Source: Gordonia polyisoprenivorans NBRC 16320 = JCM 10675 (lineage in GTDB: Bacteria; Actinomycetota; Actinomycetes; Mycobacteriales; Mycobacteriaceae). Taken from it: 64,000 bases of DNA. Below, piece after piece: positions 53,565 to 63,718 of this stretch. Position 1 is the stretch's first letter, and each line of letters opens with the position of its first letter. The notes beneath the pieces are model-generated. The model had not been told where the DNA came from, searched no databases, and was given only the letters and a program-made list of their open reading frames with translations. Both the position numbers and the translations under genes were made by a program. Where the stretch lies: assembly GCF_000241325.1 (NCBI RefSeq), contig NZ_BAEI01000043.1, positions 23,417 to 87,416 of the forward strand, given 5' to 3'.

Positions 53565-54734
53565 GTGCGCTTTCAAGTTCTCGACATCGTTCCGCACACA
53601 CCCCATCCGGTCACCGGTGAACTCCTCTCCTCGCACACGCGTCTGGCGCGCGTCGTCGAGAACGCGGTACTCGCCGAGCAGCTCGGGATCGACTCGTATG
53701 CTGTCGGTGAGCGTCATGCCGGGGAGTTCTTGTCGTCGTCGCCGACGGTGCTGCTCGGTGCGATCGCCGCGGCCACCGACCGGATTCTGCTGTCGACCGG
53801 GGTGACCGTGCTCAGCCTGCTCGACCCGGTGCGCGTCGCCGAGGACTACGCCACCATCGACCAGCTCTCCGGTGGACGCCTGGAGATCGTGATCGGCAAG
53901 GGCAACGAGGACAAGCACTTCCCGATGTTCGGCCGTCGGCTCGAGCATCAGTACGACTACCTCAGCGAGAACTACGCACTGCTCCGGCGGCTCCTGCGCG
54001 AGGAGAATGTCACCTGGCGGGGCCAGCATCATGCACCGCTCGACAGGGTGAGCACCGTGCCGCGGCCGTTTTCCGGGCCGTTCCGGATCTGGCACGGGTC
54101 GGCGACCTCCACCGTCGCCGTGGACCTCGCCGCCCGATACGGCGACCCGATAGTCACCGCCAACGCCCTGCAACCGCGCGAGAACTATCAGGTGCTCATC
54201 GATCGGTATCGGGAGAAGTATGCCGAGTACGGACACGATCCGGCCCGGGCATATGTGGGGTCCGGATCGGGCGGTCTGTTCCTGGCCGCCACCACCGACG
54301 ACGCGATCGCCGAGTATCGACCGGTCTACGAGGGCATCGCCGCCCGTAATCGCGAGAAGTTCGCGGGCGAGACCCGGATCGGCAAGGTCAACATGTTCGC
54401 CACCATCACCGACGCCGTCGAACGCGGGCCCGCGCTGGTCGGGTCGTCGCAACGGGTCGCGGAGAAGATCATCGACTATCACCGTTCGTATCATCATGAT
54501 CTGCAGTCGATTTCGATCAATCCGGTGCTGCCGTACGAGCGTCAACGTGAGGTGCTCACCCAATTCGCCGAAGAGGTGATCCCACTGGTGCGCCGCGAGC
54601 TGTCGACGACGCTGTGGAGTACCGACGACCCCGGACGCGCCGCCGGCTTCACTGCCGGCGACTTTGCTTGCGGCGGAACAAACTTCGGAATTCCGGCAAA
54701 TTCGTCCGATGGGGGCGCAACTGCACACCGATGA
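53565..54734 (+). CDS. LLM-class flavin-dependent oxidoreductase
   Basis: 389 residues in the luciferase-like fold: SYAVGERHAGEFLSSSPTVL and LSGGRLEIVIGKGNEDKHFP are the family landmarks. It is a second LLM enzyme, unrelated in neighbourhood to the one at 22738. A GTG start at 53565 has no ribosome site upstream, and TTAACG lies about 10 bp before it, so the transcript may be leaderless. An FMN or F420 cofactor cannot be distinguished here. The C-terminal 35 residues are low in complexity. Confidence 0.85.
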   Translation: MRFQVLDIVPHTPHPVTGELLSSHTRLARVVENAVLAEQLGIDSYAVGERHAGEFLSSSPTVLLGAIAAATDRILLSTGVTVLSLLDPVRVAEDYATIDQLSGGRLEIVIGKGNEDKHFPMFGRRLEHQYDYLSENYALLRRLLREENVTWRGQHHAPLDRVSTVPRPFSGPFRIWHGSATSTVAVDLAARYGDPIVTANALQPRENYQVLIDRYREKYAEYGHDPARAYVGSGSGGLFLAATTDDAIAEYRPVYEGIAARNREKFAGETRIGKVNMFATITDAVERGPALVGSSQRVAEKIIDYHRSYHHDLQSISINPVLPYERQREVLTQFAEEVIPLVRRELSTTLWSTDDPGRAAGFTAGDFACGGTNFGIPANSSDGGATAHR

Positions 54735-54777
54735 GTACTGTGGCGTTGTTGCGTCACCGGTGTCATGAGGAGTGCAC

Positions 54778-55230
54778 ATGGACGAGAACCAGGTCGACCA
54801 GGCCTATCAGCAACTGCAGCAGCAAGGACAGCAGACGGCGACGGCGCTGTCGGCGCTGGCCCAAAAGCTCCAGGCGGCAGCCGCATCCGGCAATTCCGAC
54901 GCCCGCGAGTGGGCGCTGGACCTCAAGGAGGTCGCGCTCGCGATCCGCGACGAGGAGGGGCAGATGACCAACCTGCTCCAGTCGATGCACGCGATGATCG
55001 ATTCGCACATGCAGCAGGTGGCGCCGGCAGCCCCGCAACCGCAGTACCAGCAGCCGCAGTACCAGCAACCCCAGTATCAGCAGCCTGCCCAGTATGCGCA
55101 GCCCGCCTACGGAGCCCCACAGGGCGGCGGGATGCTGCAGCGATTCCTCGGCAGCGGTTTCGGGCGGTCGATCGCCATGGGCGCCGGATTCGGCATCGGC
55201 GACGACATCGTCAACGACATCTTCCGCTGA
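54778..55230 (+). CDS. Coiled-coil protein with Gln/Tyr/Pro repeats, unknown function
   Basis: 150 residues. A helical N-terminal half (DQAYQQLQQQGQQTATALSA) is followed by five QPQYQQ-type repeats (about residues 85-115) and a glycine-rich hydrophobic end (GFGRSIAMGAGFGIGDDIVN). The ATG at 54778 follows GAGGAG. The family is not recognised. It may be a membrane- or polymer-associated protein. It converges on lon with a terminator hairpin between. Confidence 0.75.
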   Translation: MDENQVDQAYQQLQQQGQQTATALSALAQKLQAAAASGNSDAREWALDLKEVALAIRDEEGQMTNLLQSMHAMIDSHMQQVAPAAPQPQYQQPQYQQPQYQQPAQYAQPAYGAPQGGGMLQRFLGSGFGRSIAMGAGFGIGDDIVNDIFR

Positions 55231-55306
55231 GCGAACGCCCTCGTGGTTACTCCGGTCCACCGGTCATTTCGCCGTTCGTCATCGCCGAACCAGGCCTACG
55301 TCACCA

Positions 55307-55340
55307 CCGAGCCCGGGAAGGCATACCTCCCCGGGCTCGG
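55307..55340. terminator. Hairpin between convergent genes
   Basis: CCGAGCCCGGG (55307-55317) and CCCGGGCTCGG (55330-55340) are perfect 11-bp complements with a 12-bp loop. It lies between the Gln/Tyr/Pro-repeat protein and lon and can end both transcripts. Confidence 0.75.
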
Positions 55341-55363
55341 TCGTGTCGTGAACCGTCGGCAGA

Positions 55364-57721
55364 TCAGGCCGCGGCACTCACCTCGTCGGCGGCAGGCTCG
55401 AGAGCCTGCTTGACGATCTCGGCGACGTCGACCATCGGGTGCACCTGCAGGTCGTCGAGGACCTCGGCCGGAACGTCGTCCAGGTCGGGCTCATTGCGCT
55501 GCGGGACGAACACCGTCTTGAGGCCGTTGCGTTGCGCGGCAAGCAATTTCTGCTTGACGCCACCGATCGGCAGCACCCGTCCGTTGAGCGTGACCTCCCC
55601 GGTCATGCCGACGTCCGCGCGGACCTTGCGACCGGTCGCCATCGACACCAGGGCGGTGACCATGGTGACGCCGGCGCTCGGGCCGTCCTTGGGCACCGCA
55701 CCCGCCGGCACGTGCACATGGATGGTGCCCTCGAGCGACTTCGGGTCGACGCCGAGTTCGGTTGCGTGCGAACGCACGTAGGACAGTGCGATCTGTGCCG
55801 ACTCCTTCATGACGTCGCCGAGCTGGCCGGTCAATTGCAGTCGGGTACCGCCCGCCTCACCCGGCTCGGAGCCCGTTCCACCGACGCGACTCACCTCGAT
55901 GAACAGCACGTCGCCGCCCATTCCGGTGACCGCGAGCCCGGTCGCGACGCCGGGTACCGCGGTACGCTCCTCCGATTCGGGGGTGAAGCGCGGACGGCCC
56001 AGCAGTTCCTTGAGCTCTGGCTCGCCGACGATAACCGGTACTGCGGCACTACCGTTCTCGATGTTGGTCGCCACCTTGCGCATCAGCTTGGCCAGCAACC
56101 GCTCGAACTGCCGCACACCCGGTTCACGGGTGTAGTTCGCGGCGATCTCGCGCAGTGCGTCGTCGGTGACCGTGATCTCCTCGGCGGTCAGGGCCGCGCG
56201 CTCACGCTGGCGGGGCAGCAGATAGTCGCGGGCGATGGCCACCTTGTCGTCCTCGGTGTAGCCGTCGATCGTGACCAGTTCCATGCGGTCGAGCAGCGCT
56301 GACGGGATGTTCTCGATGACGTTGGCGGTCGCGAGGAACACGACGTCGGACAGGTCGAGATCCAGGTCGAGGTAGTGGTCGCGGAAGGTGTGGTTCTGCG
56401 CGGGGTCGAGGACCTCGAGCAGCGCCGCCGCGGGGTCGCCACGGAAATCGGAGCCGACCTTGTCGATCTCGTCCAGCAGCACAACGGGATTCATCGATCC
56501 CGCTTCGCCGATGGCACGCACGATCCGACCGGGCAGCGCACCGACGTAGGTGCGCCGGTGACCGCGGATCTCGGCCTCGTCACGCACACCGCCGAGGGCG
56601 ACGCGCACGAACTTGCGGCCCAGTGCTCGGGCGACGGACTCACCGAGCGACGTCTTGCCCACTCCGGGCGGGCCGGCGAGGACCATCACCGCACCGGAGC
56701 CGCGGCCGCCGACGACCTGCAGGCCACGCTCGGCCCGACGTGCCCGCACCGCAAGGTATTCGACGATGCGGTCCTTGACGTCATCGAGACCGTGGTGGTC
56801 GGCGTCGAGGATCTCGCGCGCGCCCTTGATGTCGGTGGAGTCGGTGGTCGTGACATTCCACGGCAGGTCGAGCACCGTGTCCAACCAGGTTCTGATCCAA
56901 CCGCTTTCGGGTGACTGGTCGCTGGAACGCTCGAGTTTGCCGACCTCGCGCAGCGCGGCCTCGCGGACCTTGTCGGGCAGGTCGGCGGCCTCGACGCGAC
57001 CGCGGTAGTCGTCGGCGCCGTCGGGCTCGTCCTCACCGAGTTCCTTGCGGATGGCGTTGAGCTGCTGACGGAGCAGGAACTCCTTCTGCTGCTTCTCCAT
57101 CCCGTTGCGGACGTCGTCGGCGATCTTGTCGGAGACCTCGGTCTCGGCAATGTGCTCGCTGGTCCAGTCGATCAGCAGTTGCAGTCGCGCGGCGACGTCG
57201 TCGGTCTCGAGAAGCTCACGCTTCTGGACGTCGGTCAGCCATGACGAGTAGCCAGAGGTGTCGGCGAGATCCGACGGGTCGCTCATCTTGTTGACCGCGT
57301 CGATGACCTGCCACGCCTCACGACGCTGGAGCATCGCGAGGACGAGTTTCTTGTACTCGGCGCCGAGCGCCTTGGTCTCGGCGGTGGCCTCGGCCTCGTC
57401 GATTTCGGTCACCTCGACCCACAGCGCGGTGCCGTGGCCGGTGGTGCCGGTGCCGATGTGTGCCCGCTTTTCGCCCTTGACGACGGCCGCCTGGCCGCCG
57501 CCGGGGATGCGCCCGACCTGCACGATCGACGCAACCACCCCGTGGGTCGGGTACCGGTCGTCCAGACGCGGCGCAACCAGCAGTTTTCCGGGCTCGCTGG
57601 CCCGAGCCGCATCAACAGTCGCCTGGGCTGCGTCGTCGAGGGGGATCGGCACGACCATGCCGGGCAGGACGACGAGATCAGGAACGAACAGGACCGGCAG
57701 TGAATATGTCTGCTCAGACAT
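55364..57721 (-). CDS. lon: Lon ATP-dependent protease
   Basis: 785 residues with all Lon parts: N-terminal substrate-binding domain, AAA+ module (Walker [12 protein letters not shown], Walker [11 protein letters not shown]) and C-terminal protease. The catalytic Ser682 is in KDGPSAGV and Lys725 in [10 protein letters not shown], 43 residues apart as in Escherichia coli Lon. It degrades misfolded and regulatory proteins in the cytosol. The ATG at 57721 has an HspR-type repeat just upstream, so it is probably heat-shock controlled along with dnaK. Confidence 0.97.
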   Translation of the reverse strand: MSEQTYSLPVLFVPDLVVLPGMVVPIPLDDAAQATVDAARASEPGKLLVAPRLDDRYPTHGVVASIVQVGRIPGGGQAAVVKGEKRAHIGTGTTGHGTALWVEVTEIDEAEATAETKALGAEYKKLVLAMLQRREAWQVIDAVNKMSDPSDLADTSGYSSWLTDVQKRELLETDDVAARLQLLIDWTSEHIAETEVSDKIADDVRNGMEKQQKEFLLRQQLNAIRKELGEDEPDGADDYRGRVEAADLPDKVREAALREVGKLERSSDQSPESGWIRTWLDTVLDLPWNVTTTDSTDIKGAREILDADHHGLDDVKDRIVEYLAVRARRAERGLQVVGGRGSGAVMVLAGPPGVGKTSLGESVARALGRKFVRVALGGVRDEAEIRGHRRTYVGALPGRIVRAIGEAGSMNPVVLLDEIDKVGSDFRGDPAAALLEVLDPAQNHTFRDHYLDLDLDLSDVVFLATANVIENIPSALLDRMELVTIDGYTEDDKVAIARDYLLPRQRERAALTAEEITVTDDALREIAANYTREPGVRQFERLLAKLMRKVATNIENGSAAVPVIVGEPELKELLGRPRFTPESEERTAVPGVATGLAVTGMGGDVLFIEVSRVGGTGSEPGEAGGTRLQLTGQLGDVMKESAQIALSYVRSHATELGVDPKSLEGTIHVHVPAGAVPKDGPSAGVTMVTALVSMATGRKVRADVGMTGEVTLNGRVLPIGGVKQKLLAAQRNGLKTVFVPQRNEPDLDDVPAEVLDDLQVHPMVDVAEIVKQALEPAADEVSAAA

Positions 57722-57733
57722 CTAACCTCCAAA

Positions 57734-57754
57734 GTTCAGTCTGACGGACTCAAC
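57734..57754. promoter_or_regulatory. HAIR-like (HspR-binding) repeat upstream of lon
   Basis: GTTCAGT, 7 bp, ACTCAAC. This is the CTTGAGT-N7-ACTCAAG layout with three changed positions. It begins 13 bp before the lon start codon, so a bound repressor would block transcription. Streptomyces lon is known to be controlled by HspR. Confidence 0.6.
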
Positions 57755-57824
57755 TCTGCTGGCAGGAAGTTTGTTCCCGGGGCGGTTTCCGCCGTGGGCG
57801 AACGGTGTAGCTTCTCACCGAACG

Positions 57825-57884
57825 TGTCATTTTCTCATCGGCTTGTCATAGGCGTGTCATCGTTCTCATCGGGCTGTCATGCGG
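57825..57884. repeat. Left-end repeats of the Tn7-like transposon (TnsB-type sites)
   Basis: TGTCAT occurs four times, at 57825, 57844, 57855 and 57875, arranged as two 30-bp units that each contain TCTCATCGG between their TGTCAT copies. The first TGTCAT probably marks the transposon terminus, which in Tn7-like elements starts with TGT. The flank just before it (GAACG, 57820-57824) would be the 5-bp target duplication if the right end is followed by the same bases. Confidence 0.65.
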
Positions 57885-57896
57885 CACGATAGCAAA

Positions 57897-58622
57897 ATGC
57901 CTGATCAGATCGGTGCGACCGAGATTCGCTTCGTTACCGAAGCCGGTGACGAGACCATCAGTCAGGTCAGGGATCACTCGATCAGCTCGATGGCCCGAGC
58001 CCAGCCAGTGCGCCTGCCACCGTCCCACGCCGGCCAACGCCACTATCCAGGTCTTTTTTGGACCCGTACAACAGCCGACCACGTGGTTTACGAAAGCCTT
58101 CTCGAACGCGACCGCATCTTGCTTGCCGACTTCGATCCCGAAGTCGTTTGGATCACGGCGCAACCTTTCTGGATCACCGGCGACGACAGAGGTACCGGCC
58201 GACGCCACTGTCCCGATCTCCTACTGACGCGGGCTGATGGGTCATATTTGGTCGTGGACGTCAAGAATCCACGAATCGCGCAGAAAGACGAGGTCAAGGC
58301 CGTGTTCACGTGGACCAAGGTGGTGTCCAAGCGCCTCTCCGCCGATTATGAGGTTTGGACCGGCGAGGACTCGGCGTTGATCAACAACATCAGATTCGCT
58401 TCTCAGGCTCGCCGCGAGTCGCGCGCGGCCCTGTTCCAGACGGTGCTCGAACGATTTCCAGAGGAGCTCTCAATCGCGCACGCTGAAGCCACACTCGCAG
58501 CCGAGCGGATTGCACGGCCTCGACACATCGTCCTCGAGCTTCTGTGGACGGGCACCTTCACGGCCGATCTCACCCGGCCATTCGGCGACAACACCTTGAT
58601 CCATCGAGCCGAGGCCGTATGA
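57897..58622 (+). CDS. tnsA: TnsA-like transposon endonuclease
   Basis: 241 residues. The N-terminal restriction-endonuclease-like domain carries the catalytic pattern: Glu66 in VVYESLLERD, Asp107 in HCPDLLLTR and Asp121/Lys123 in YLVVDVKNP. Tn7 TnsA uses Glu63, Asp114 and Lys132 to cut the 5' strands, so excision would be cut-and-paste. The ATG at 57897 is used; an in-frame ATG at 57879 lies inside the last end repeat. Its stop overlaps the tnsB start (ATGA). Confidence 0.88.
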   Translation: MPDQIGATEIRFVTEAGDETISQVRDHSISSMARAQPVRLPPSHAGQRHYPGLFWTRTTADHVVYESLLERDRILLADFDPEVVWITAQPFWITGDDRGTGRRHCPDLLLTRADGSYLVVDVKNPRIAQKDEVKAVFTWTKVVSKRLSADYEVWTGEDSALINNIRFASQARRESRAALFQTVLERFPEELSIAHAEATLAAERIARPRHIVLELLWTGTFTADLTRPFGDNTLIHRAEAV

Positions 58623-60628
58623 GCAACACTTATCGACTTGCTGTTGGCGATCGGGTGTGGATCGACGGATCCGTGGTCCGCATAGTCGAGATCAGCGACA
58701 GTCGGTCGATAGTCGAATCGGATCGCGGCACACGAGCGGTGAGCACTCCACACCTCGTGAGGTCTTCTCAGCCGCTCGACGCACCTCGCAGGCCCTGCGA
58801 GACGTCCGGACAACTGCTTTCGAATCTTACGAAGAAACAGCAAGAGACTTACAACGCACGGCTCGCCGTCGTCGAAGCAGTACTGGAGATGCATCACAAC
58901 AGCGGCGACTCTATCGGTCGCAGCTCCGAAACGGTCGCTCTCGCACACAACATGTCTGACCGCACCGTCAAACGCTGGGTGAAGGCGTATCAAGAGTCAG
59001 GACCAGCCGGCCTCGTCGAAGCAAGGAAGCAGCGCTCGCCGATCGACCCACTCTGGCGGGAGGCGTGCCTCGACGTACTCAATCGGTACACACGCGAATC
59101 CACACCCAGCAGAAACATAGTAATCGACCAGGCCAACAATCTGCTGACCGAGCGGTGTGGCGCCGATCTGGCGCCCACCCCATCCAATGCGACCGCCTAC
59201 CGCTGGCTGGACGAGCTCTCCAAGGGTCGCTATTCATTTGGCAGCGGAAAGGCACGGCGAATCGCCGCCGACCGGCCGGAGGCCCCGTATGGCCGTTTGC
59301 GCGCCACGCGCCCCGGAGAGTACTTCGTACTCGACACAACGCGCCTCGACGTGTTCGCGATGGAGCCGATCACGCTGCGTTGGGTGCCGGTCGAACTCAC
59401 TGTGGCGCAAGACCTCTATACACGCTGCATTGTCGGTCTGCGCCTGACCCCGATTTCAACCAAGGCAATCGACGTGGCCAATGTGTTACACCAGTCGGTC
59501 ACGCCCCAAGAACCGGTCGACGACGGAGCGTGGCCGTTTCACGGCGTGCCTAGTTCGATCGCAATCGAACGCGACGACCCGACCGCAGACGATGCCACTC
59601 CGAGCATCCCAGGCTGCCTACCCGAGTCAATCGTTGTTGACCATGGCAAGATCTACCTCTCGCACCATGTCAGATCCGCCTGTGCGCGACTCGGAATCTC
59701 GATTCAGCCTGCGATCGTAAAGAAGGCGTCAGACAAGCCAACTGTCGAACGCTTCTTCAAGACCATTCGGCTCGGCCTGCTTCAGCAACTGCCGGGCTAC
59801 AAGGGACCCGACGTCTATCACCGCGGTGAAGACATTGAGAGTCAAGCGTTCTACTACGTCGCCGAGCTTGAGTCGATAATTCGCGAGTGGACAGCTCGGG
59901 TGTACCACCGGTCGAAACACGAAGGCTTGTGTCTCCCTGAGACGCCCGGCCTCGAGCTATCACCGCTCGAAATGTACGAGATCGGCCTGGCTCGCGCCGG
60001 TGGACTCACCATCCCGTCCTCACCGGACCTTGCGTACGAGTTTCTCAATGTGGAGTGGCGCACGATCCAGCACTATGGCATAGAAGTGGATGGGCGCCGA
60101 TACGATGGCGCGGCGCTCAACCCTTACCGGAATAGCAAGTCCAACTTCGGTGGTCCGAAGGCTAGAAAATGGCCAATCCACATAGACAGCGGCGATGTTC
60201 GACGCGTGTACTTCCGCGACCCCTCATCTGGCAAATGGTCGCCTCTGGTCTGGGAGCACGCAGGTGGACTCGACCAGCCCTTCTCCTCGGACGCCGCCGA
60301 CTACACCAAGCTTCTGGCCGTCCGCGAAAACCGGCATGTCGACCCACAGGACGCCGTCCGCAACCTCCTCGATGAGTGGTCCAAAGGCAACACCAAATCC
60401 AAGCGCGACCGCGCCCTCGCACGACGCCTGGCCAGCACCCGTTCCACGGCAAGCGATACTGGCGATGGCCAACCTGACGACGAGATTGCATCACTGCCAG
60501 GAGTTATCGACCTTCTCGCGAGGAGAGCAGAACGTCGCCCTCCAGGTTGGGATTTGGACGATGACCTCGATGTGTTTGAGAAGTACCAAGGTGCAGACGA
60601 TTCGAGCTATGAGGTATTCGACGAATGA
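58619..60628 (+). CDS. tnsB: TnsB-like DDE transposase
   Basis: 669 residues. N-terminal DNA-binding helices (SSETVALAHNMSDRTVKRWV) precede the integrase core with Asp239 in EYFVLDTTRLDV, Asp341 in ESIVVDHGKIYLS and Glu377 in KPTVERFFKTI, the DDE triad. The C-terminal part should contact TnsC. It binds the end repeats and joins 3' ends to target DNA. It overlaps tnsA and tnsC by 4 bp each, so the three are translationally coupled. Confidence 0.93.
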   Translation: MSNTYRLAVGDRVWIDGSVVRIVEISDSRSIVESDRGTRAVSTPHLVRSSQPLDAPRRPCETSGQLLSNLTKKQQETYNARLAVVEAVLEMHHNSGDSIGRSSETVALAHNMSDRTVKRWVKAYQESGPAGLVEARKQRSPIDPLWREACLDVLNRYTRESTPSRNIVIDQANNLLTERCGADLAPTPSNATAYRWLDELSKGRYSFGSGKARRIAADRPEAPYGRLRATRPGEYFVLDTTRLDVFAMEPITLRWVPVELTVAQDLYTRCIVGLRLTPISTKAIDVANVLHQSVTPQEPVDDGAWPFHGVPSSIAIERDDPTADDATPSIPGCLPESIVVDHGKIYLSHHVRSACARLGISIQPAIVKKASDKPTVERFFKTIRLGLLQQLPGYKGPDVYHRGEDIESQAFYYVAELESIIREWTARVYHRSKHEGLCLPETPGLELSPLEMYEIGLARAGGLTIPSSPDLAYEFLNVEWRTIQHYGIEVDGRRYDGAALNPYRNSKSNFGGPKARKWPIHIDSGDVRRVYFRDPSSGKWSPLVWEHAGGLDQPFSSDAADYTKLLAVRENRHVDPQDAVRNLLDEWSKGNTKSKRDRALARRLASTRSTASDTGDGQPDDEIASLPGVIDLLARRAERRPPGWDLDDDLDVFEKYQGADDSSYEVFDE

Positions 60629-61698
60629 GTAACCCATGGGCACTATGGCTTCGAAACAATCAACCGCATCGCTACAACCTGGCGTCAAAAGTGGGCTGGC
60701 ACGACTTCGTGCATTCGCCGCCGCGCGCGAGCCTGGAACTCCTCACGAAGGGACAGATCGCAGCGCTCAGCGACGACGAGCGCGAAGACTACAACGAAGC
60801 TCGCTTTGTATGGAATGCCAACCTCCCGACTGTCAAGACAGCTCAACTCACGCACGCCTTCGCTGTCATCGATCAAGTCATGGCGTCCAACCGTCGCGAT
60901 GGCGACCGCCTCCGCGGATCGGTCGTGATCGACGCCCCGCCAGGTCTCGGTAAGACCACCATCGCCATCCGCTACGCAAGGCAGTTCCATCGAACTGCAA
61001 TTCGCCGCCTCAGCAGCGAGACCGCCGCAGGCGATCAGCGTATTCCGGTCGCCTTCATCCCGCTCGATGCTGGAATCACCCTCAAGGGCCTGAACAGAAA
61101 GATCCTCGCCTTCTATGGCCATCTGGGGGTAGCTGGTGCGAATACTTCTGGTTTGGGTGCGCTCGCGGTCGACTGCGTACGGAGCTGCGAGACTCAGATA
61201 ATTGTCATCGATGACCTTCACTTCATCGACTTTCGAGACCGTCACGGTCGCGAAGTAAGCAATCATCTGAAGGGCTTGGCCAACGAAATGGCGGTCACGT
61301 TCATTTACGTCGGTGTACGCCTCACAGAGAAGAAGTTCTTCGACGAGGGCCTGGGAGGCGATGACGGTGCCGTGTACGCACAGACTGCCCGCCGTGCCAC
61401 ACGTGCACGCGTCGCGCCGTTCAACACCGACTCCGATGCCAGCAACGTCGCCTGGATCTCGCTTCTCAACGCCCTCGAATTGCACCTAATGCTCGCCGCG
61501 CAAACGCCTGGGACACTATCCGATTTCGGCAAGGAACTCTTCCGCCGAACGCAAGGGCACATCGGTTCACTGACGAACCTGCTCGATCGGGCCGCCTATC
61601 TGGCTATTAAGACGGGCACCGAGCAAATTACTGCGAGCATCCTGGAGGAGGTCGTCGTTGACAATGCCGCTCAGCGGCTCACCACTCCCAAGAGGTGA
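60625..61698 (+). CDS. tnsC: TnsC/TniB-like AAA+ ATPase
   Basis: 357 residues. Walker A at 104-112 (APPGLGKTT) and Walker B at 192-197 (IIVIDDLHF) are clear, followed by sensor and lid regions (FRRTQGHIGSLTNLLDRAAY). It forms an ATP-dependent filament that links the transposase to the target selector and gives target immunity. It starts in ATGA overlap with tnsB and overlaps tniQ by about 40 bp in another frame. Confidence 0.93.
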   Translation: MSNPWALWLRNNQPHRYNLASKVGWHDFVHSPPRASLELLTKGQIAALSDDEREDYNEARFVWNANLPTVKTAQLTHAFAVIDQVMASNRRDGDRLRGSVVIDAPPGLGKTTIAIRYARQFHRTAIRRLSSETAAGDQRIPVAFIPLDAGITLKGLNRKILAFYGHLGVAGANTSGLGALAVDCVRSCETQIIVIDDLHFIDFRDRHGREVSNHLKGLANEMAVTFIYVGVRLTEKKFFDEGLGGDDGAVYAQTARRATRARVAPFNTDSDASNVAWISLLNALELHLMLAAQTPGTLSDFGKELFRRTQGHIGSLTNLLDRAAYLAIKTGTEQITASILEEVVVDNAAQRLTTPKR

Positions 61699-63358
61699 GA
61701 GAACCGACGCGGAGCAACTACCCTCCGCAATTGCGATACCAGACGGGTACAACCCGCGGCGGCTTCCCATACTCGTCGCCCCCAGGGACGATGAGACCGC
61801 ACCGAGTTGGCTGCGCCGTTTCGGCCACCGCTACGGACTCACCGCACGCGCGCTACTCCGAGAACTCGGGATTCCAACGAGTGCCTGGTCCCCCACACGA
61901 GTCTCTGCGCATATCGCTGAGCACAGTGATTTGATTGTGGATACGGTGGGGCTACCGGACGAACGAGCCCGATACCTCCGGGCAGGACTCATATCCGAGG
62001 CTGTTTCCGCATTTCGCACGCACTGGGAACGGTACGGTAAGTCTTCGGAATCGATGCCCCTCGACCCTTCCTACTGTCCCGAATGCCTTGCTCAGCAAGG
62101 ATACTGGAACTCGACATGGTCACTGCCGCTACACCGCGTCTGTGTCGAACATGCGATCTTGATGCCTACCAACTGCCCTCGGTGCGCCGAGACGCCGTGG
62201 GCGGGCACGAGTTGGCCCAATAGCACCGACCCCAACTGGGCCTGTCCGCAGCGCGACAATCGCCCCCGAACACCAAGAACTCGACACGCATACTGCGGCC
62301 ACGACTTGCGCGACGTCGAGTTCCGTAGGGTTGCCCCCGAGATCGTTGAAGCTCAGGTTTGGATTCTCGAACTCGCACGCGGTGCATCAGAGCCTTCGAC
62401 GAACAGCTTTGGCGGTCAGCGGTTCAGTACACGCGAATACTTCGACGCGGCTCTGACGCTGGGCAAGCCCATTATGAGCTGTCAAGCAGCAAGCGACCCT
62501 GACGCCGCGTGCCTCGAGCAACTCCTCAAGGTAAAGTCCATCCTCTGCGAGGAGGACGTTCATGCGGCTCATTCGCTCGCCGTAGAGCAGAGCGTCCTTA
62601 CTCCAGGAACCTGGCTTCTCAGGGACGGCCGAGATTTGCCCCGTAGTCGGACGAATGCGGTTATCGGCCACCTCGCCATCACCCCGCTCGCCGAAAAGCT
62701 ATCGCCGACGGCACAACTGACGTTTCGAGTTGCTAGTGGGTGTGCCCGTTATCCGACGGCCCACGAGATCCCGGGCAACCACATTCCTCTCTCGTCGATA
62801 CCTCAAGTTCACTGGACGGGATTCCGCGACTACACGACTGCGAAGGATCGCGCCGTCCTTTCCATGCTCCTTGCACGGTCTGGGACCGCGAGACCTTGGG
62901 GCCATATCGCTTTCGCGCTAGGACTGCCTCACGAATTCTCGCGCTACCCACCACTACTCATCCGCCAGATCAAGCGCAGCGGCGATTGGACCGACACCCT
63001 GGATCAGATCGAGAACCAGACCCGGGAACTGCTCACCGGCCCGCCTCCTATCGATTACCACCGCCGGCGGCTTCAACTTGCCAATCCAGATCTCACGATC
63101 TCCATTGCGAGAATTCTTAGCACGAGCCGCACGTTCAGAGCAGTGACTCCACACGCGCTAGCCGTCGCGATTTGGGAGGTCTACACCGGCGGGGCCGCCG
63201 AGTTCGCGACAGAATCGCTCTACTCTGAGGATTCCAACGACGGCGATCTCAGCTCGGCGCGCAACCTGGTACGCGAGCAGTGGTCCACAATCCGATCAAA
63301 CAGCCTGTTGCCTGACCTGGGATTCGGCGAGGAGCCACTTGAATGGCGCCCACCTTGA
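61658..63358 (+). CDS. tniQ: TniQ/TnsD-like target selector
   Basis: 566 residues. The TniQ domain starts near SWLRRFGHRYGLTARALL and holds zinc-binding motifs (YCPECLAQQGYW, then RVCVEH and NCPRCAE). The large C-terminal region puts it in the TnsD size range rather than the short TniQ of CRISPR-linked elements. TnsD proteins recognise a fixed chromosomal site, so this one may target the region upstream of lon. The TTG at 61658 has GGAGGAG at 7 bp; ATG at 61664 is the alternative. Confidence 0.88.
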   Translation: MTMPLSGSPLPRGERTDAEQLPSAIAIPDGYNPRRLPILVAPRDDETAPSWLRRFGHRYGLTARALLRELGIPTSAWSPTRVSAHIAEHSDLIVDTVGLPDERARYLRAGLISEAVSAFRTHWERYGKSSESMPLDPSYCPECLAQQGYWNSTWSLPLHRVCVEHAILMPTNCPRCAETPWAGTSWPNSTDPNWACPQRDNRPRTPRTRHAYCGHDLRDVEFRRVAPEIVEAQVWILELARGASEPSTNSFGGQRFSTREYFDAALTLGKPIMSCQAASDPDAACLEQLLKVKSILCEEDVHAAHSLAVEQSVLTPGTWLLRDGRDLPRSRTNAVIGHLAITPLAEKLSPTAQLTFRVASGCARYPTAHEIPGNHIPLSSIPQVHWTGFRDYTTAKDRAVLSMLLARSGTARPWGHIAFALGLPHEFSRYPPLLIRQIKRSGDWTDTLDQIENQTRELLTGPPPIDYHRRRLQLANPDLTISIARILSTSRTFRAVTPHALAVAIWEVYTGGAAEFATESLYSEDSNDGDLSSARNLVREQWSTIRSNSLLPDLGFGEEPLEWRPP

Positions 63359-63367
63359 AGGAGCTAC

Positions 63368-63718
63368 GTGCAGACAGGACACTCCGGCAACAGATCTGAC
63401 TCGCGCTCGTCAGTGGCTTCGAGAATGCCCTCACTCTACCGCGGAACGCTTGAGGCGGATCAGCACATGTGCCGCGCAGATGTCTACGAGGCGAATGAGT
63501 CATACCGACGCCACGGGCTCAAAGGAGTCGGGCAACTCAACTCACTGATGGAAATCCTCCTGCAGCACACCTTCAACGCCGCAAGTCCACGCTATACACC
63601 GTGGGAAATTGATCGAGAACCACCAGGGCGTGCAATCTCCCTGCCGCCGACGGCATGGCCGCCGAGTTCGGAACCGACCCTTGCGACACGCTACCCGGAT
63701 GGTCCGACGAACTGGTAG
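63368..63718 (+). CDS. Cargo protein, N-terminal part (frame A), unknown function
   Basis: A GTG at 63368 follows AAGGAG, which overlaps the tniQ stop, so it is in the operon. The frame encodes 116 residues, with MCRADVYEANESYRRHGLKG and MEILLQHTFNAASPRYTPWE. Coding character fades after about 63645, where a different frame (see the entry at 63655) becomes coding. The two may be one gene split by a single-base deletion. Function not recognised. Confidence 0.55.
   Translation: MQTGHSGNRSDSRSSVASRMPSLYRGTLEADQHMCRADVYEANESYRRHGLKGVGQLNSLMEILLQHTFNAASPRYTPWEIDREPPGRAISLPPTAWPPSSEPTLATRYPDGPTNW

Noticed and set aside
57897..63358. CRISPR-associated transposon (CAST)
   Set aside because: Tn7-like genes are present, but no Cas gene or CRISPR array is seen in the visible part, tnsA is present, and TniQ is large, more like TnsD.
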